The notes beneath the pieces are model-generated. The model saw only the letters and a list, made by a program, of their open reading frames with translations. It was not told the DNA's origin and did not search any database. Both the position numbers and the translations under genes were made by a program. A DNA stretch of 39,893 nucleotides, taken from Streptomyces aureus (GTDB lineage: Bacteria > Actinomycetota > Actinomycetes > Streptomycetales > Streptomycetaceae). This document shows, in pieces, positions 24,996 through 32,776 of this stretch; within the stretch, counting starts at the first letter, position 1, and each line of letters starts with the position of its first letter. Location of the stretch: NCBI RefSeq assembly GCF_001418135.1, contig NZ_LIPQ01000287.1:1-39893 (forward strand), written 5' to 3'.

Positions 24996-26153
24996 GTGGG
25001 GCGGCTGACCGGCGGGGATCCGTCTCTGCTGCGGCGGATCAACTCCGCGGTGGTACTCCATGCGCTGCGCGGCGCCGAAGCTCCGACGCTCACGGATCTG
25101 ACCCGGATCACGGGCCTTTCGCGGCCCACGGTCGAAGGGGTCGTCGAGGGACTCATGGAGGGCGGCCTCGTCGTCGAGGCGGCGCCCGAGGAGGGCGAGG
25201 CCCGGCGACAGGGGCGTCCCGCGCGGAGGTTCCGCTTCCGCGCCGAGGCCGGTCATCTGCTCGGCATCGAGATCGGCCCGCACCGGGTGGCCGCGCTGCT
25301 CTCCGGTCTGGACGGGCGGATCATCGGCGCCGGTTCGCGCGAGGTGTCGGAGACGGCCCCCGAGGACGAGCGCCTCGACCGGGTCCGTACGGTCGTGGCC
25401 GACGTGCTGCGCAGGGCCGGGGTCGCCCGGTCCAATCTGCGGGCCGTCGGCGTCGGCACCCCCGGCATCGTGGAGGCCGACGGCACCGTCCGCCTCGGTA
25501 CGGCCCTGCCGGGCTGGACGGGTCTGGCGCTCGGCGAGCGGCTGCGGCGCTCCTTCAAGTGCCCGGTCATCGTGGAGAACGACGCGAACGCGGCGGCCGT
25601 CGCCGAGCACTGGAAGGGTGCCGCGACCGACTCCGACGACATCGTCTTCGTTCTCGCCGGGCTGAGCCCGGGCGCCGGTTCGCTGATCGGTGGCCGGCTG
25701 CACCGCGGTTTCGGCGGGGCGGCCGGGGAGATCGGCGCCCTGCACCTGCTCGGCCGGGGTGTCACACCCGAGCATCTGCTGTCGACGACGGACGAGCCGC
25801 TGCACCCGCTCGACGAGCAGGCGGTCGCCGAGGTGTTCGCGCTGGCCCGCAAGGGCGACGCGCGCGCGGAGGCGGCGGTGGAGCGGTTCATCCAGCGGCT
25901 CGTGCACGACGTGGCGGCGCTGGTCCTGGCGATCGACCCCGAGCTGGTGGTCGTCGGCGGCTGGGCGGCCGGCCTGGACGGCGTGCTCCAGCCGCTCCGG
26001 GAGGAGCTGGCCCGGTTCTGTCTGCGGCCGCCGCGGGTGGTGCTGTCGCTGCTCGGCGAGGCCGCGGTGGGGACGGGTGCGCTGCGGCTCGCCCTCGACC
26101 ACGTCGAGGAGCAGCTGTTCGCGGTCGACGGCACGGTGACGGCACGCCGCTAG
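24996..26153 (+). CDS. ROK family transcriptional regulator without the zinc motif
   Basis: 385 residues. The N-terminal winged helix (about 12-70, LLRRINSAVVLHALRG, LTDLTRITGLSRPTVEGVVEGLMEGGLV) is followed by a ROK sugar-kinase-like domain with GIEIGPHRVAALLSGLDG, GVGTPGIVEADGTV, VENDANAAAVAEHW and VVVGGWAAG. The CxCGxxGCxE zinc cluster typical of ROK proteins is missing: the segment reads GFGGAAGEIGALHLLGRG. Sugar sensing may therefore be changed. The GTG at 24996 is preferred because GGGAGG lies seven bases ahead; a GTG at 24972 is the alternative. Ends in a strong hairpin. Confidence 0.88.
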   Translation: MGRLTGGDPSLLRRINSAVVLHALRGAEAPTLTDLTRITGLSRPTVEGVVEGLMEGGLVVEAAPEEGEARRQGRPARRFRFRAEAGHLLGIEIGPHRVAALLSGLDGRIIGAGSREVSETAPEDERLDRVRTVVADVLRRAGVARSNLRAVGVGTPGIVEADGTVRLGTALPGWTGLALGERLRRSFKCPVIVENDANAAAVAEHWKGAATDSDDIVFVLAGLSPGAGSLIGGRLHRGFGGAAGEIGALHLLGRGVTPEHLLSTTDEPLHPLDEQAVAEVFALARKGDARAEAAVERFIQRLVHDVAALVLAIDPELVVVGGWAAGLDGVLQPLREELARFCLRPPRVVLSLLGEAAVGTGALRLALDHVEEQLFAVDGTVTARR

Positions 26154-26189
26154 GCCCTGTCGTCGGACGGGAGTTGGACGACAGGGCCT
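26152..26189 (+). terminator. Hairpin terminator at the ROK stop codon
   Basis: AGGCCCTGTCGTC and GACGACAGGGCCT form a 13-bp perfect stem with a 12-base loop. The TAG stop lies at its base. Confidence 0.8.
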
Positions 26190-26244
26190 GGGAGAATCCT
26201 CGCGACGGGCCGTCGGCCGGTGTTCAGTGTCCGCGGGAGGGGCG

Positions 26245-26985
26245 CTACGAGGCCATGACCAGGTCGACCGAGTCGCCGAAGGTGAGGCGGCAGGTGTCGG
26301 CGCGGTAGGTGGCCACGGAGACGGCGGCGGTACGCCCTCCGGAGAGGTAGCGGGTCGTCACGACGAGCACGGGCGCGCCCGGCAGCCGGTCGAGCTCCTT
26401 GGCGTCGTCGGCGCGCGCGGAGCCGAGTTCCACGGAGCGGTCCTGGCCGTCGAGGGCGAGGTGCTGGAGCTCGCGGAGCACCGCACGGGCGCGGGCGGGT
26501 CCGGCGGGCGCGTCGATGGCGCTGAGGCCCGGGACGGAGCCGGCGGGCACGTAGAGCAGCTCGGCGGCGACGGGCTGGCCCTGGCTGACGCGGATGCGGC
26601 GGACGATGTGCACCTGCTCGTCGGCGCCGCTCTCCAGGACGCGCGCGACGGCGGCCGGGGCCACGTCGGCGGCGGAGTCGAGGGACTGCCAGGCATCGTC
26701 ACCGACGCCCGGCCAGGTGTGCTGGGTGGTCGAGACGTCGACGCCGACGCGCGGCGGGGCGACGGTGGTGCCGACGCCGCGACGGCGCTGCAGTCGGCCT
26801 TCGAGCTCCAGCTGCTCCAGGGCTTGGCGGAGCGTGGCACGGGCGACGCCGAAGCGTGCCGCGAGATCGCGCTCGTTGGGGAGGATCTCCCCGACCGCGA
26901 AGTCCGAGTCGAGTGCTTCGCCGATGACTGTCTTGAGGTGCTGGTACTTCGGTTCCGGTACCGATGCCAGCTGCGTGGTCCCCAC
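26245..26985 (-). CDS. GntR family regulator, HutC subfamily (UTRA domain)
   Basis: 246 residues from the GTG at 26985, which has GGAGG seven bases upstream. N-terminal winged helix (about 10-75: PKYQHLKTVIGEAL, LPNERDLAARFGVARATLRQALEQLELEGRLQRRRGVGT) and a C-terminal UTRA ligand domain (about 95-240: VHIVRRIRVSQGQPVAAELLYVP, VLVVTTRYLSGGRTAAVSVATYRAD). HutC-type proteins such as DasR bind phosphosugars or amino acid derivatives. Its promoter carries a dre-like inverted repeat over the -35, so autoregulation is likely. The ROK regulator lies tail to tail with it. Confidence 0.9.
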   Translation of the reverse strand: MGTTQLASVPEPKYQHLKTVIGEALDSDFAVGEILPNERDLAARFGVARATLRQALEQLELEGRLQRRRGVGTTVAPPRVGVDVSTTQHTWPGVGDDAWQSLDSAADVAPAAVARVLESGADEQVHIVRRIRVSQGQPVAAELLYVPAGSVPGLSAIDAPAGPARARAVLRELQHLALDGQDRSVELGSARADDAKELDRLPGAPVLVVTTRYLSGGRTAAVSVATYRADTCRLTFGDSVDLVMAS

Positions 26986-27065
26986 CCTGATCCTCCGCAA
27001 TTCGCCGTGTCCCGCGGCGTTTTTCCGCGCCCTTGTTTATTAAAGGTTCCTGCACTAACTCTGCG

Positions 27066-27100
27066 ACCATAAGGCGAGCCCACCCCTTGGTCAAGACCAA
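27066..27100 (-). promoter_or_regulatory. GntR-gene promoter with dre-like operator over the -35
   Basis: Minus strand: -35 TTGACC (27094-27089), 17-base spacer, -10 TATGGT (27071-27066). The inverted repeat TTGGTC-AA-GACCAA (27087-27100) covers the -35. DasR-type dre sites have the core TGGTCTAGACCA, so this site shares both half-sites. Confidence 0.75.
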
Positions 27101-27186
27101 TCCTCTGTCGAACGCCCCCGAATGTGACCCTCTGACCTAGATCGTTCACAGGACGTTCGCGCCCCCGTGTGCCCCGCGCAGCAAAA

Positions 27187-27216
27187 CACCCCGTCTCCCT
27201 GGTGGGAGACGGGGTG
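27187..27216 (-). terminator. Rho-independent terminator of the ECF sigma gene
   Basis: A 13-bp perfect stem (CACCCCGTCTCCC with GGGAGACGGGGTG), 4-base loop, followed on the minus strand by GTTTTG. Placed 60 bases after the sigma factor stop. Confidence 0.85.
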
Positions 27217-27276
27217 AAGTTCCGGCCGATCGGCGTGATCGGGCCGTTTCGTCGCGCGGGGCGCGCCCCGGGCGCG

Positions 27277-28173
27277 TCAGAGACCGGCGAGCGCCCGGAG
27301 CTTGTCGGGGTTGCGGATGAGGTAGACGCACTGGACGCGCCCGTCGAGCACCTCGATCTGGAAGACGGCGTCCGGCTTGCCGTCCACGAGAGTGAGCAGG
27401 GCGGGGGCGCCGTTGAGTTCGAGGAAGCGGAACTCGAAGATCTCGTCCGCGCCCTGGGCCGTGGCGTGCAGGAAGCGGCCGACCTTGTCGGCGCTCTCGA
27501 TGATCCGCAGCGGGGCCTTGGACTTGCCGCCGCTGTCGCCGACGAGCCGTACGTCGGGGGCGAGCAGGGCGAGGAGATCACCGAGGTCGCCGCCCGCCGC
27601 CGCGGTGAGGAAACGCTCGGTGAGGTCCCTGCGCTCGGCCGGGTCGACGTCGTAGCGCGGCTTGCCCTCGTCGACATGGCGCCGGGCGCGCCCCGCGAGC
27701 TGGCGCACGGCCGCCTCGGAGCGGTCCAGGGTGGTGGCGATCTCGGCGTACGGGAAGCCGAAGGCCTCGCGCAGCACGAACACGGCCCGCTCCAGCGGGG
27801 ACAGGGATTCGAGGACGACGAGGACGGCGAGCGAGACGGAGTCGGCGAGGAGTGCGCGCTCGGCGGTGTCGGGCGCGGTCGGTCCGAAGTCGGTGACGAC
27901 GGGCTCGGGCAGCCAGGGGCCGACGTAGGACTCGCGGCGCGCCTGGGCCTGCCGGAGCCGGTCGATGGAGAGCCTCGTCGTGATCCGTACGAGAAAGGCC
28001 CGGGGCTCGCGGACCTCGGCCCGGTCCTCCGCGGTCCAGCGCAGCCAGGCATCCTGGACGACGTCCTCGGCGTCGGCGGCGCGGCCGAGCATCCGGTAGG
28101 CGACGCCGAGGAGCATCGGACGGTGCTCCTCGAAGTGCTCGGTCAGGGTGTCGGTCGGAATATCGGTGGGCAC
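27277..28173 (-). CDS. ECF41-type RNA polymerase sigma factor with C-terminal SnoaL-like domain
   Basis: 298 residues from the GTG at 28173; a GTG at 28191 would add six. Sigma region 2 (EHRPMLLGVAYRMLGRAADAEDVVQDAWLRW) and region 4 (LSPLERAVFVLREAFGFPYAEIATTLDRSEAAVRQLAGRARRHV) are followed by a SnoaL-like extension of about 110 residues with the ECF41 marks WLPEP in the linker, GDSGGK (DGGGK type) and NGAPALL. In ECF41 factors that extension acts as a built-in regulator, and no separate anti-sigma is needed. ECF41 genes usually sit beside a COE-type oxidoreductase or decarboxylase; here an alpha/beta hydrolase is divergent instead. Confidence 0.9.
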   Translation of the reverse strand: MPTDIPTDTLTEHFEEHRPMLLGVAYRMLGRAADAEDVVQDAWLRWTAEDRAEVREPRAFLVRITTRLSIDRLRQAQARRESYVGPWLPEPVVTDFGPTAPDTAERALLADSVSLAVLVVLESLSPLERAVFVLREAFGFPYAEIATTLDRSEAAVRQLAGRARRHVDEGKPRYDVDPAERRDLTERFLTAAAGGDLGDLLALLAPDVRLVGDSGGKSKAPLRIIESADKVGRFLHATAQGADEIFEFRFLELNGAPALLTLVDGKPDAVFQIEVLDGRVQCVYLIRNPDKLRALAGL

Positions 28174-28223
28174 CCGTCCATCCCAGCCCACCGCGGTCGC
28201 CCTGTCCAGTTTGGGACGGGGTC

Positions 28224-28252
28224 TTGAACTCCAGGCTACCGATCGGTAATTC
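28224..28252 (+). promoter_or_regulatory. Promoter with TACCGATCGGTA palindrome ahead of the hydrolase gene
   Basis: TTGAAC (28224-28229), 17-base spacer and TAATTC (28247-28252) form a plausible promoter. The perfect palindrome TACCGATCGGTA (28237-28248) covers the spacer and -10, in the manner of a TetR-type operator. No TetR gene is adjacent. Confidence 0.55.
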
Positions 28253-28295
28253 TCACTGACGGGACGTCCAAGAAGCTTCAGGACAGGGAGTTCGC

Positions 28296-29129
28296 ATGCC
28301 CGAACGGATCGCGTTCACGATCGAGACCCCGGCGGGCCCCCGCACGGCGTCCCTCACGTACGAACGCCGGGGCGCGGGCGAACCGCTGCTGCTCCTGCAC
28401 GGCATCGGGCACCACTGGCAGGCCTGGGAGCCGGTGCTGGACATCCTGGCCGCGGAGCGGGACGTGATCGCCGTCGACCTGCCCGGTTTCGGCGACTCGG
28501 ACCAGCTGCCCGAGGGCTGCCCGTACGACCTGTCCACCGTCGGGAGCGTGCTCGGCGCGTTCTGCGAGGCCGTCGGCGTCGAGCGCCCCCATGTGGCGGG
28601 GAACTCGCTCGGCGGACTGCTCGCCCTGGAGCTTGGCCGGGAGAGGCTGGTGCGCTCGGTCACCGCCCTCTCCCCCGCCGGGTTCTGGTCGGAGGGCGAA
28701 CGGCGGTACGCCTTCGTGACGCTGCGGGCGATGCGCGGAGCGGCGAGGTCGCTGCCCGTTCCGGTGATCGACCGCCTCTCCCGGACGTCCGCCGGGCGCA
28801 CCGTGCTCACCAGCACGATCTACGCACGCCCGGGGCGCCGTTCACCCGCGGCCGCCTACGCCGAAACGCTCGCGCTGCGCGGGGCGACCGGGTTCCACCG
28901 GACCCTGGCCGCCGGCGGGAGCGTGCGTTTCCGCGACGACGTCGCCGACGTACCCGTCACGGTGGCCTGGGGTGCCCGCGACCGGCTGCTCCTTCCCCGG
29001 CAGGGCGTCCGCGCCAAGCACACCATCCCCGGCGCCCGGCTCGTCCGGCTGCCCGGCTGCGGTCATGTGCCCATGAACGACGACCCGGCTCTCGTCGCGC
29101 GCGTGATCCTGGACGGCAGCGGCGCCTGA
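28296..29129 (+). CDS. Alpha/beta hydrolase
   Basis: 277 residues from the ATG at 28296, eight bases after AGGGAG. Oxyanion strand LLLLHGIGHHWQAWEP, nucleophile elbow VAGNSLGGLLALELG (Ser in GNSLGG), acid region VAWGARDRLLLP and His in PGCGHVPMNDDP complete the triad. Cytoplasmic, substrate unknown. Divergent from the ECF41 sigma gene, so possibly one of its targets, though the visible promoter looks like a housekeeping one. The last 288 bases overlap an open frame of the convergent transporter gene. Confidence 0.88.
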   Translation: MPERIAFTIETPAGPRTASLTYERRGAGEPLLLLHGIGHHWQAWEPVLDILAAERDVIAVDLPGFGDSDQLPEGCPYDLSTVGSVLGAFCEAVGVERPHVAGNSLGGLLALELGRERLVRSVTALSPAGFWSEGERRYAFVTLRAMRGAARSLPVPVIDRLSRTSAGRTVLTSTIYARPGRRSPAAAYAETLALRGATGFHRTLAAGGSVRFRDDVADVPVTVAWGARDRLLLPRQGVRAKHTIPGARLVRLPGCGHVPMNDDPALVARVILDGSGA

Positions 29130-30035
29130 GGCCGCCTCCCGGGCCGGCCGCTCGCTTGCGGTCCTTCGCGCGAAGAGGCCGGTGCCCACGGCGGCGCCGG
29201 CCCCCACCAGCAGGCTGCCGACCGCCTGCGGAAGGCCGAAGGCGGCGCCCGCGACCAGGGCGGCGCTCAGGGCGGCTGCGACCGGGATCGCGCCGGTGAA
29301 GAGGGTGGCCCGTTCCATGCCGACCCGCTGGACACCCATGTAGAACAGGACGAACCCGACCACGGTGGCGAGCGCCGCCTGCCAGACCAGGGCGCCCGCC
29401 TCCACCGCCGTCGGCATCCGGACGAGACCGGCCCCGTCCACGACGAGGCCCACGAGCGCCGCCTCGGCCGCGCCGACCCCGCACACGACTGCCGTGAGCA
29501 GCTTGGGCCCGAGCAGCCGGAGGACGGGGACGGCCAGCACCGTGAAGCCGACCTCGCCCGCGAGCGCGGCCACCGACCAGCCGATTCCGGCCAGGTCCGT
29601 ACGCCCCCAGCCCTGCACGGTGAAGGCACCGGCGGCGACGAGCAGAGCCCCGTACAGCACGGCGGGGGCGGGCCTGCGGCCCTCGGTCAGCGGGACGAGG
29701 ACGGCGACGACGACGGGGGCGCAGCCGACGAGAACGCCGGGCACGGCCGGCTCGGCGGTCCGCTCCGCGGCGAGGACCGCCAGGTTGAAGCCGACCATGC
29801 CGACGCCCGCGAGGGCGGCGAGCCGCAGCCAGTGACGGGCGGTCAGGATCCGCAGCGGGGCGAGCCCGCCACGGCCGAGCAGGGGAAGCAGGAGCAGACA
29901 GGCGGCGCCGTAGCGCAGGGCCTGGCCGCCCGCGTACGGATAGTCGCCGAGGAGGCTGTTCGCGGTGAAGGAGGCGCCGACGAGGGCGTAGGCGAGGGTC
30001 ACGAGGAGGACCCCGCGGAGGGCGTTCGCGTTCAT
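28842..30035 (-). CDS. EamA/DMT family transporter with unusual C-terminal extension antisense to the hydrolase gene
   Basis: 397 residues from the ATG at 30035. About ten hydrophobic segments between residues 5 and 290 (ALRGVLLVTLAYALVGASF, LALAALAGVG type helices, AVGSLLVGAGAAVGTGLFARR) give the EamA fold, a metabolite or drug exporter of the 10-TMS group. The membrane part ends near 29150, where such proteins normally stop. Here the frame stays open for about 100 more codons to 28842 and reads back through the complement of the hydrolase gene. That tail is hydrophilic and low-complexity. It may be truly translated, or the stop codon was lost; the start and membrane part are secure. Confidence 0.75.
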   Translation of the reverse strand: MNANALRGVLLVTLAYALVGASFTANSLLGDYPYAGGQALRYGAACLLLLPLLGRGGLAPLRILTARHWLRLAALAGVGMVGFNLAVLAAERTAEPAVPGVLVGCAPVVVAVLVPLTEGRRPAPAVLYGALLVAAGAFTVQGWGRTDLAGIGWSVAALAGEVGFTVLAVPVLRLLGPKLLTAVVCGVGAAEAALVGLVVDGAGLVRMPTAVEAGALVWQAALATVVGFVLFYMGVQRVGMERATLFTGAIPVAAALSAALVAGAAFGLPQAVGSLLVGAGAAVGTGLFARRTASERPAREAASGAAAVQDHARDESRVVVHGHMTAAGQPDEPGAGDGVLGADALPGKEQPVAGTPGHRDGYVGDVVAETHAPAGGQGPVEPGRPAQRERFGVGGRG

Positions 30036-30138
30036 GCCTCTGACGCTAGGAAGGCGCGCGGCCCTGGTGGAGGTCCACTTCCGTCCCGCCATCGGGGACC
30101 ACTTCCGGCCGGTGCCGTCGTGTGCGCCGCTGTCCGGG

Positions 30139-30233
30139 GCCGCCGTGCGGGCCGCCGTCCGGGCCGCCGTCCGGGCCGCCCGTGCGGGCCGGCGTGCGGG
30201 CCGGCGTGCGGGCCGGCGTGCGCCGGCGTGCGG
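30139..30233. repeat. 12-bp minisatellite-like array
   Basis: Eight units of GCCG(C/G)CGT(G/C)CGG, 11-13 bases each, in the 331-base gap between the EamA and GntR starts. The first four units are mainly GCCGCCGTCCGG, the last four GCCGGCGTGCGG. Apart from this array and the promoter at 30307-30343, nothing else is seen between 30036 and 30366. Confidence 0.8.
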
Positions 30234-30306
30234 GTTCGCATGCACCGGCCGGGCGATCGCGCGGGTTCGCTTTCCTCAGCCGACGGCCCGGCGTCCGCGT
30301 GAGCTC

Positions 30307-30343
30307 TTGCCTCATGACCGACCTAGAGGTCTATAGTGCTAGG
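30307..30343 (+). promoter_or_regulatory. Promoter and inverted repeat of the YtrA-type operon
   Basis: -10 TATAGT (30332-30337); the best -35 is TTGCCT (30307-30312) at a long 19-base spacing. The inverted repeat CCTAG-N12-CTAGG (30322-30343) flanks the -10, and a further CTAG lies at 30347-30350. Autorepression by the first gene product is typical of YtrA-type operons. Confidence 0.55.
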
Positions 30344-30366
30344 CAACTAGATAAATGGAGGAACCG

Positions 30367-30759
30367 GTGATTGAGTTCCACCTGAACAGCCGGTCCGGCT
30401 TGTCCCCGTACCAGCAGCTGGTCCAGCAGGTCCGGCACGCACTGCGCCTGGGGCTGCTGAAGGAGGGAGACCGACTGCCGACGGTCAAGGACGTGGCGAG
30501 GCAGATGGCGGTCAACCCGAACACGGTGCTCAAGGCGTACCGGGAGCTGGAGCACGACGGACTGGTGGCCGCCCGCCCCGGCGTGGGCACGTTCGTGACC
30601 CGCACCCTGGCCGACGCCTCGCTCGCCGCACACGGGCCTCTCCAGAAGGACCTGCAGCGCTGGCTGACCAAGGCCCGGCTGGCCGGGCTCGACGACGAGA
30701 GCATCGAGGCGTTGTTCATGAACACGTTTCGCAACGTGGCCGGAGAGGACGTGGCGTGA
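30367..30759 (+). CDS. YtrA-type GntR family regulator
   Basis: 130 residues. Winged helix with SGLSPYQQLVQQVRHALRLGLLKEGDRLPTVKDVARQMAVNPNTVLKAYRELEHDGLVAARPGVGTFV, then a short helical tail of about 50 residues, the YtrA subfamily layout without a ligand domain. The GTG at 30367 follows GGAGG seven bases upstream and is preferred over ATG 30355. It heads an operon with an ABC ATPase and permease (GTGA and ATGA overlaps), the usual partners of this subfamily. Confidence 0.9.
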   Translation: MIEFHLNSRSGLSPYQQLVQQVRHALRLGLLKEGDRLPTVKDVARQMAVNPNTVLKAYRELEHDGLVAARPGVGTFVTRTLADASLAAHGPLQKDLQRWLTKARLAGLDDESIEALFMNTFRNVAGEDVA

Positions 30760-31652
30760 GCGCCGTCTTGCGAGCCCAGGGCCTGGGCAAGAGGTACAAG
30801 CAGCGCTGGGCGCTGCAGAACTGCGACCTGGACGTCCCCGCCGGCCGGGTGGTGGGCCTGGTCGGCCCCAACGGCGCCGGAAAGTCGACCTTGTTGAAGT
30901 TGGCCTCCGGCATGCTGACCCCGTCGGCCGGCACCATCGAGGTGTGCGGCGGCCGCCCCGCCGCGGGTGTGGAGCAGCTGGCCAAGGTCGGCTTCGTCGC
31001 CCAGGACACCCCGGTCTACGCCGCGCTGAGCGTCGCCGACCACCTCGACCTCGGCAAGCGCCTCAACCCGAACTGGGACGAAGCCGTGGCGCGCGAGCGG
31101 ATCCGTCGCCTCGGTCTGGACCCCGAGCAGCGGGCCGGGAAGCTGTCCGGCGGCCAGCGCGCGCAACTCGCCCTCACCCTGGGCATCGCCAAACGCCCGG
31201 AGCTGCTCATCCTGGACGAGCCGGTCGCGGCACTGGACCCGCTCGCCCGACGGGAGTTCATGCAGGACCTCATGGAGGCCGTCGCCGAGCACGAGCTGAG
31301 CGTCGTGCTCTCCTCCCACCTGGTCTCCGACGTGGAGCGGACCTGCGACTACGTCATCGTCCTGGTCGACTCCCGGGTGCAGGTGGCCGGCGACATCGAC
31401 GACCTCGTCGCCTGCCACCACCGGCTCACCGGACCGCGCCGGGACCCGGACACGCTCCCGGGCGGTCAGCACGTCATCACCGCCAGCCACACCGACCGGC
31501 AGACCACTCTCCTGGTGCGCACCGACACCGCGGTCCACGATCCGTCCTGGACCGTCAGCCCGCTCGGTCTGGAAGACATCGTCCTGGCCTACATGACCCG
31601 GCCCGCCGACGCGGTACGTGACACTCGGCCCGCACTGGAGGTGCTCCGATGA
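30756..31652 (+). CDS. ABC transporter ATP-binding protein
   Basis: 298 residues. Walker A GLVGPNGAGKSTLLKL, Q-loop VGFVAQDTP, signature LSGGQRAQLAL, Walker B LLILDEPVAALDP and the switch His in SSHLVSDVERT are all intact, so it should hydrolyse ATP. The region after residue 215 is the accessory domain found in YtrB/CcmA-like exporters. GTG start overlaps the regulator stop (GTGA). Works with the permease that follows. Confidence 0.92.
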   Translation: MSAVLRAQGLGKRYKQRWALQNCDLDVPAGRVVGLVGPNGAGKSTLLKLASGMLTPSAGTIEVCGGRPAAGVEQLAKVGFVAQDTPVYAALSVADHLDLGKRLNPNWDEAVARERIRRLGLDPEQRAGKLSGGQRAQLALTLGIAKRPELLILDEPVAALDPLARREFMQDLMEAVAEHELSVVLSSHLVSDVERTCDYVIVLVDSRVQVAGDIDDLVACHHRLTGPRRDPDTLPGGQHVITASHTDRQTTLLVRTDTAVHDPSWTVSPLGLEDIVLAYMTRPADAVRDTRPALEVLR

Positions 31653-32659
31653 TCTGGCTGACCTGGCGCCAGTTCCGTACCCAGGCCGCCGTGGTGTTCG
31701 CCGTGGTGGCCGCCCTCGCCGTCACCCTCGCGGTCACCGGCCCGAACTTGTCCGACCTCTACCGCACGGCGGGCAGCAGCCTGGTGGACCAGGTCTCCAG
31801 TTCGGACCAGTCCCTCTACTACGTCGGCCTGCTGGTCGTACTCGCCGTGCCGGCCGTCGTCGGGATGTTCTGGGGCGCGCCGCTGATAGCCCGTGAGCTG
31901 GAGACCGGTACCCACTACCTCGCGTGGAACCAGGGCGTCACCCGCACGCGCTGGCTGGCGGCCAAGCTGGGACTCGGTGCGGCGGCCGCCATGACCGCCG
32001 CGGGACTGACCAGCCTCGCGGTGAGCTGGTGGAGCAGCCCCCTCGACCGGGCTGTCAACGGCGGCGGCGCGACGGACACGTACTTCCCGCGGCTCGACCC
32101 CGTGGCCTTCGCCGCACGGGGTGTCGTCCCCGTGGCCCATGCCGCCTTCGCCTTCGTGCTGGGCGTCGCCCTCGGCCTGGTCATCCGCCGCACCCTGCCC
32201 GCGATGGCCACCACGTTCGCCCTGTACGCCGCCGTCCAGATCGTCGTACCGATCTGGATCCGGTCCCACCTGGCGGCCGCGGACCGCACCGTCCTGCCGA
32301 TCGAGCCCGGCGGCGCCCCCATCAGCATCCAGGACGGCGCCAGGCACATCATCGCGCACCTCGAAGAAGTGCCCGGGTCCTGGGTCACCTCCCAGCAGAC
32401 GCTGAACGCGTCCGGTCAGCCGGCCCCCGTGCCGTCGTCCTTCGCCGACTGCCTGCGCACCGAGTCGGGCCCGCCCACCCTGCAGCAGGTCGACGGCTGC
32501 GTCGCCGACCTCGGCGCCCTGGGCTACCAGCAGCAGGTGACGTACCAGCCCGCCGGGAACTTCTGGGTCCTGCAATGGGCCGAGACCGGGCTCTATCTCG
32601 GCCTCGCCCTGGCCCTGGCCGGGTTCTGCGCCTGGTGGATCCGCCGCCGAGCGACCTGA
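31649..32659 (+). CDS. ABC transporter permease
   Basis: 336 residues with about six hydrophobic segments (QAAVVFAVVAALAVTLAVTG, YYVGLLVVLAVPAVVGMFWGAPLIA, AAAAMTAAGLTSLAVSWW, VAHAAFAFVLGVALGLVI, MATTFALYAAVQIVVPIWI, LYLGLALALAGFCAWWI). A large extracytoplasmic loop of about 100 residues lies before the last segment, with two Cys that may pair. The ELETGTHYLAWNQGVTRTRWLAAK motif is typical of ABC-2-type exporters. Substrate unknown; YtrA-linked transporters often answer cell-wall antibiotics. ATGA overlap with the ATPase gene. Confidence 0.88.
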   Translation: MIWLTWRQFRTQAAVVFAVVAALAVTLAVTGPNLSDLYRTAGSSLVDQVSSSDQSLYYVGLLVVLAVPAVVGMFWGAPLIARELETGTHYLAWNQGVTRTRWLAAKLGLGAAAAMTAAGLTSLAVSWWSSPLDRAVNGGGATDTYFPRLDPVAFAARGVVPVAHAAFAFVLGVALGLVIRRTLPAMATTFALYAAVQIVVPIWIRSHLAAADRTVLPIEPGGAPISIQDGARHIIAHLEEVPGSWVTSQQTLNASGQPAPVPSSFADCLRTESGPPTLQQVDGCVADLGALGYQQQVTYQPAGNFWVLQWAETGLYLGLALALAGFCAWWIRRRAT

Positions 32660-32684
32660 CGGACGCCGGCCCCGCGACGGGGGT

Positions 32685-32725
32685 GCCCGTGAGGGGCAGC
32701 CGGGCCCCGGCTGCCCCTCACGGGC
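32685..32725 (+). terminator. Very strong hairpin terminator after the ABC operon
   Basis: A perfect 19-bp stem (GCCCGTGAGGGGCAGCCGG and its complement) with a 3-base loop. It probably also serves the convergent GlxA-type gene. Confidence 0.85.
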
Positions 32726-32776
32726 TCGACACCGGTCCTCCCGCACCCTCGGGGATCCCCTGGCCGCTGAAGGGCG

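Noticed and set aside
30139-30233. CRISPR-like array
   Set aside because: Units are contiguous 12-mers without spacers; a minisatellite, not CRISPR.
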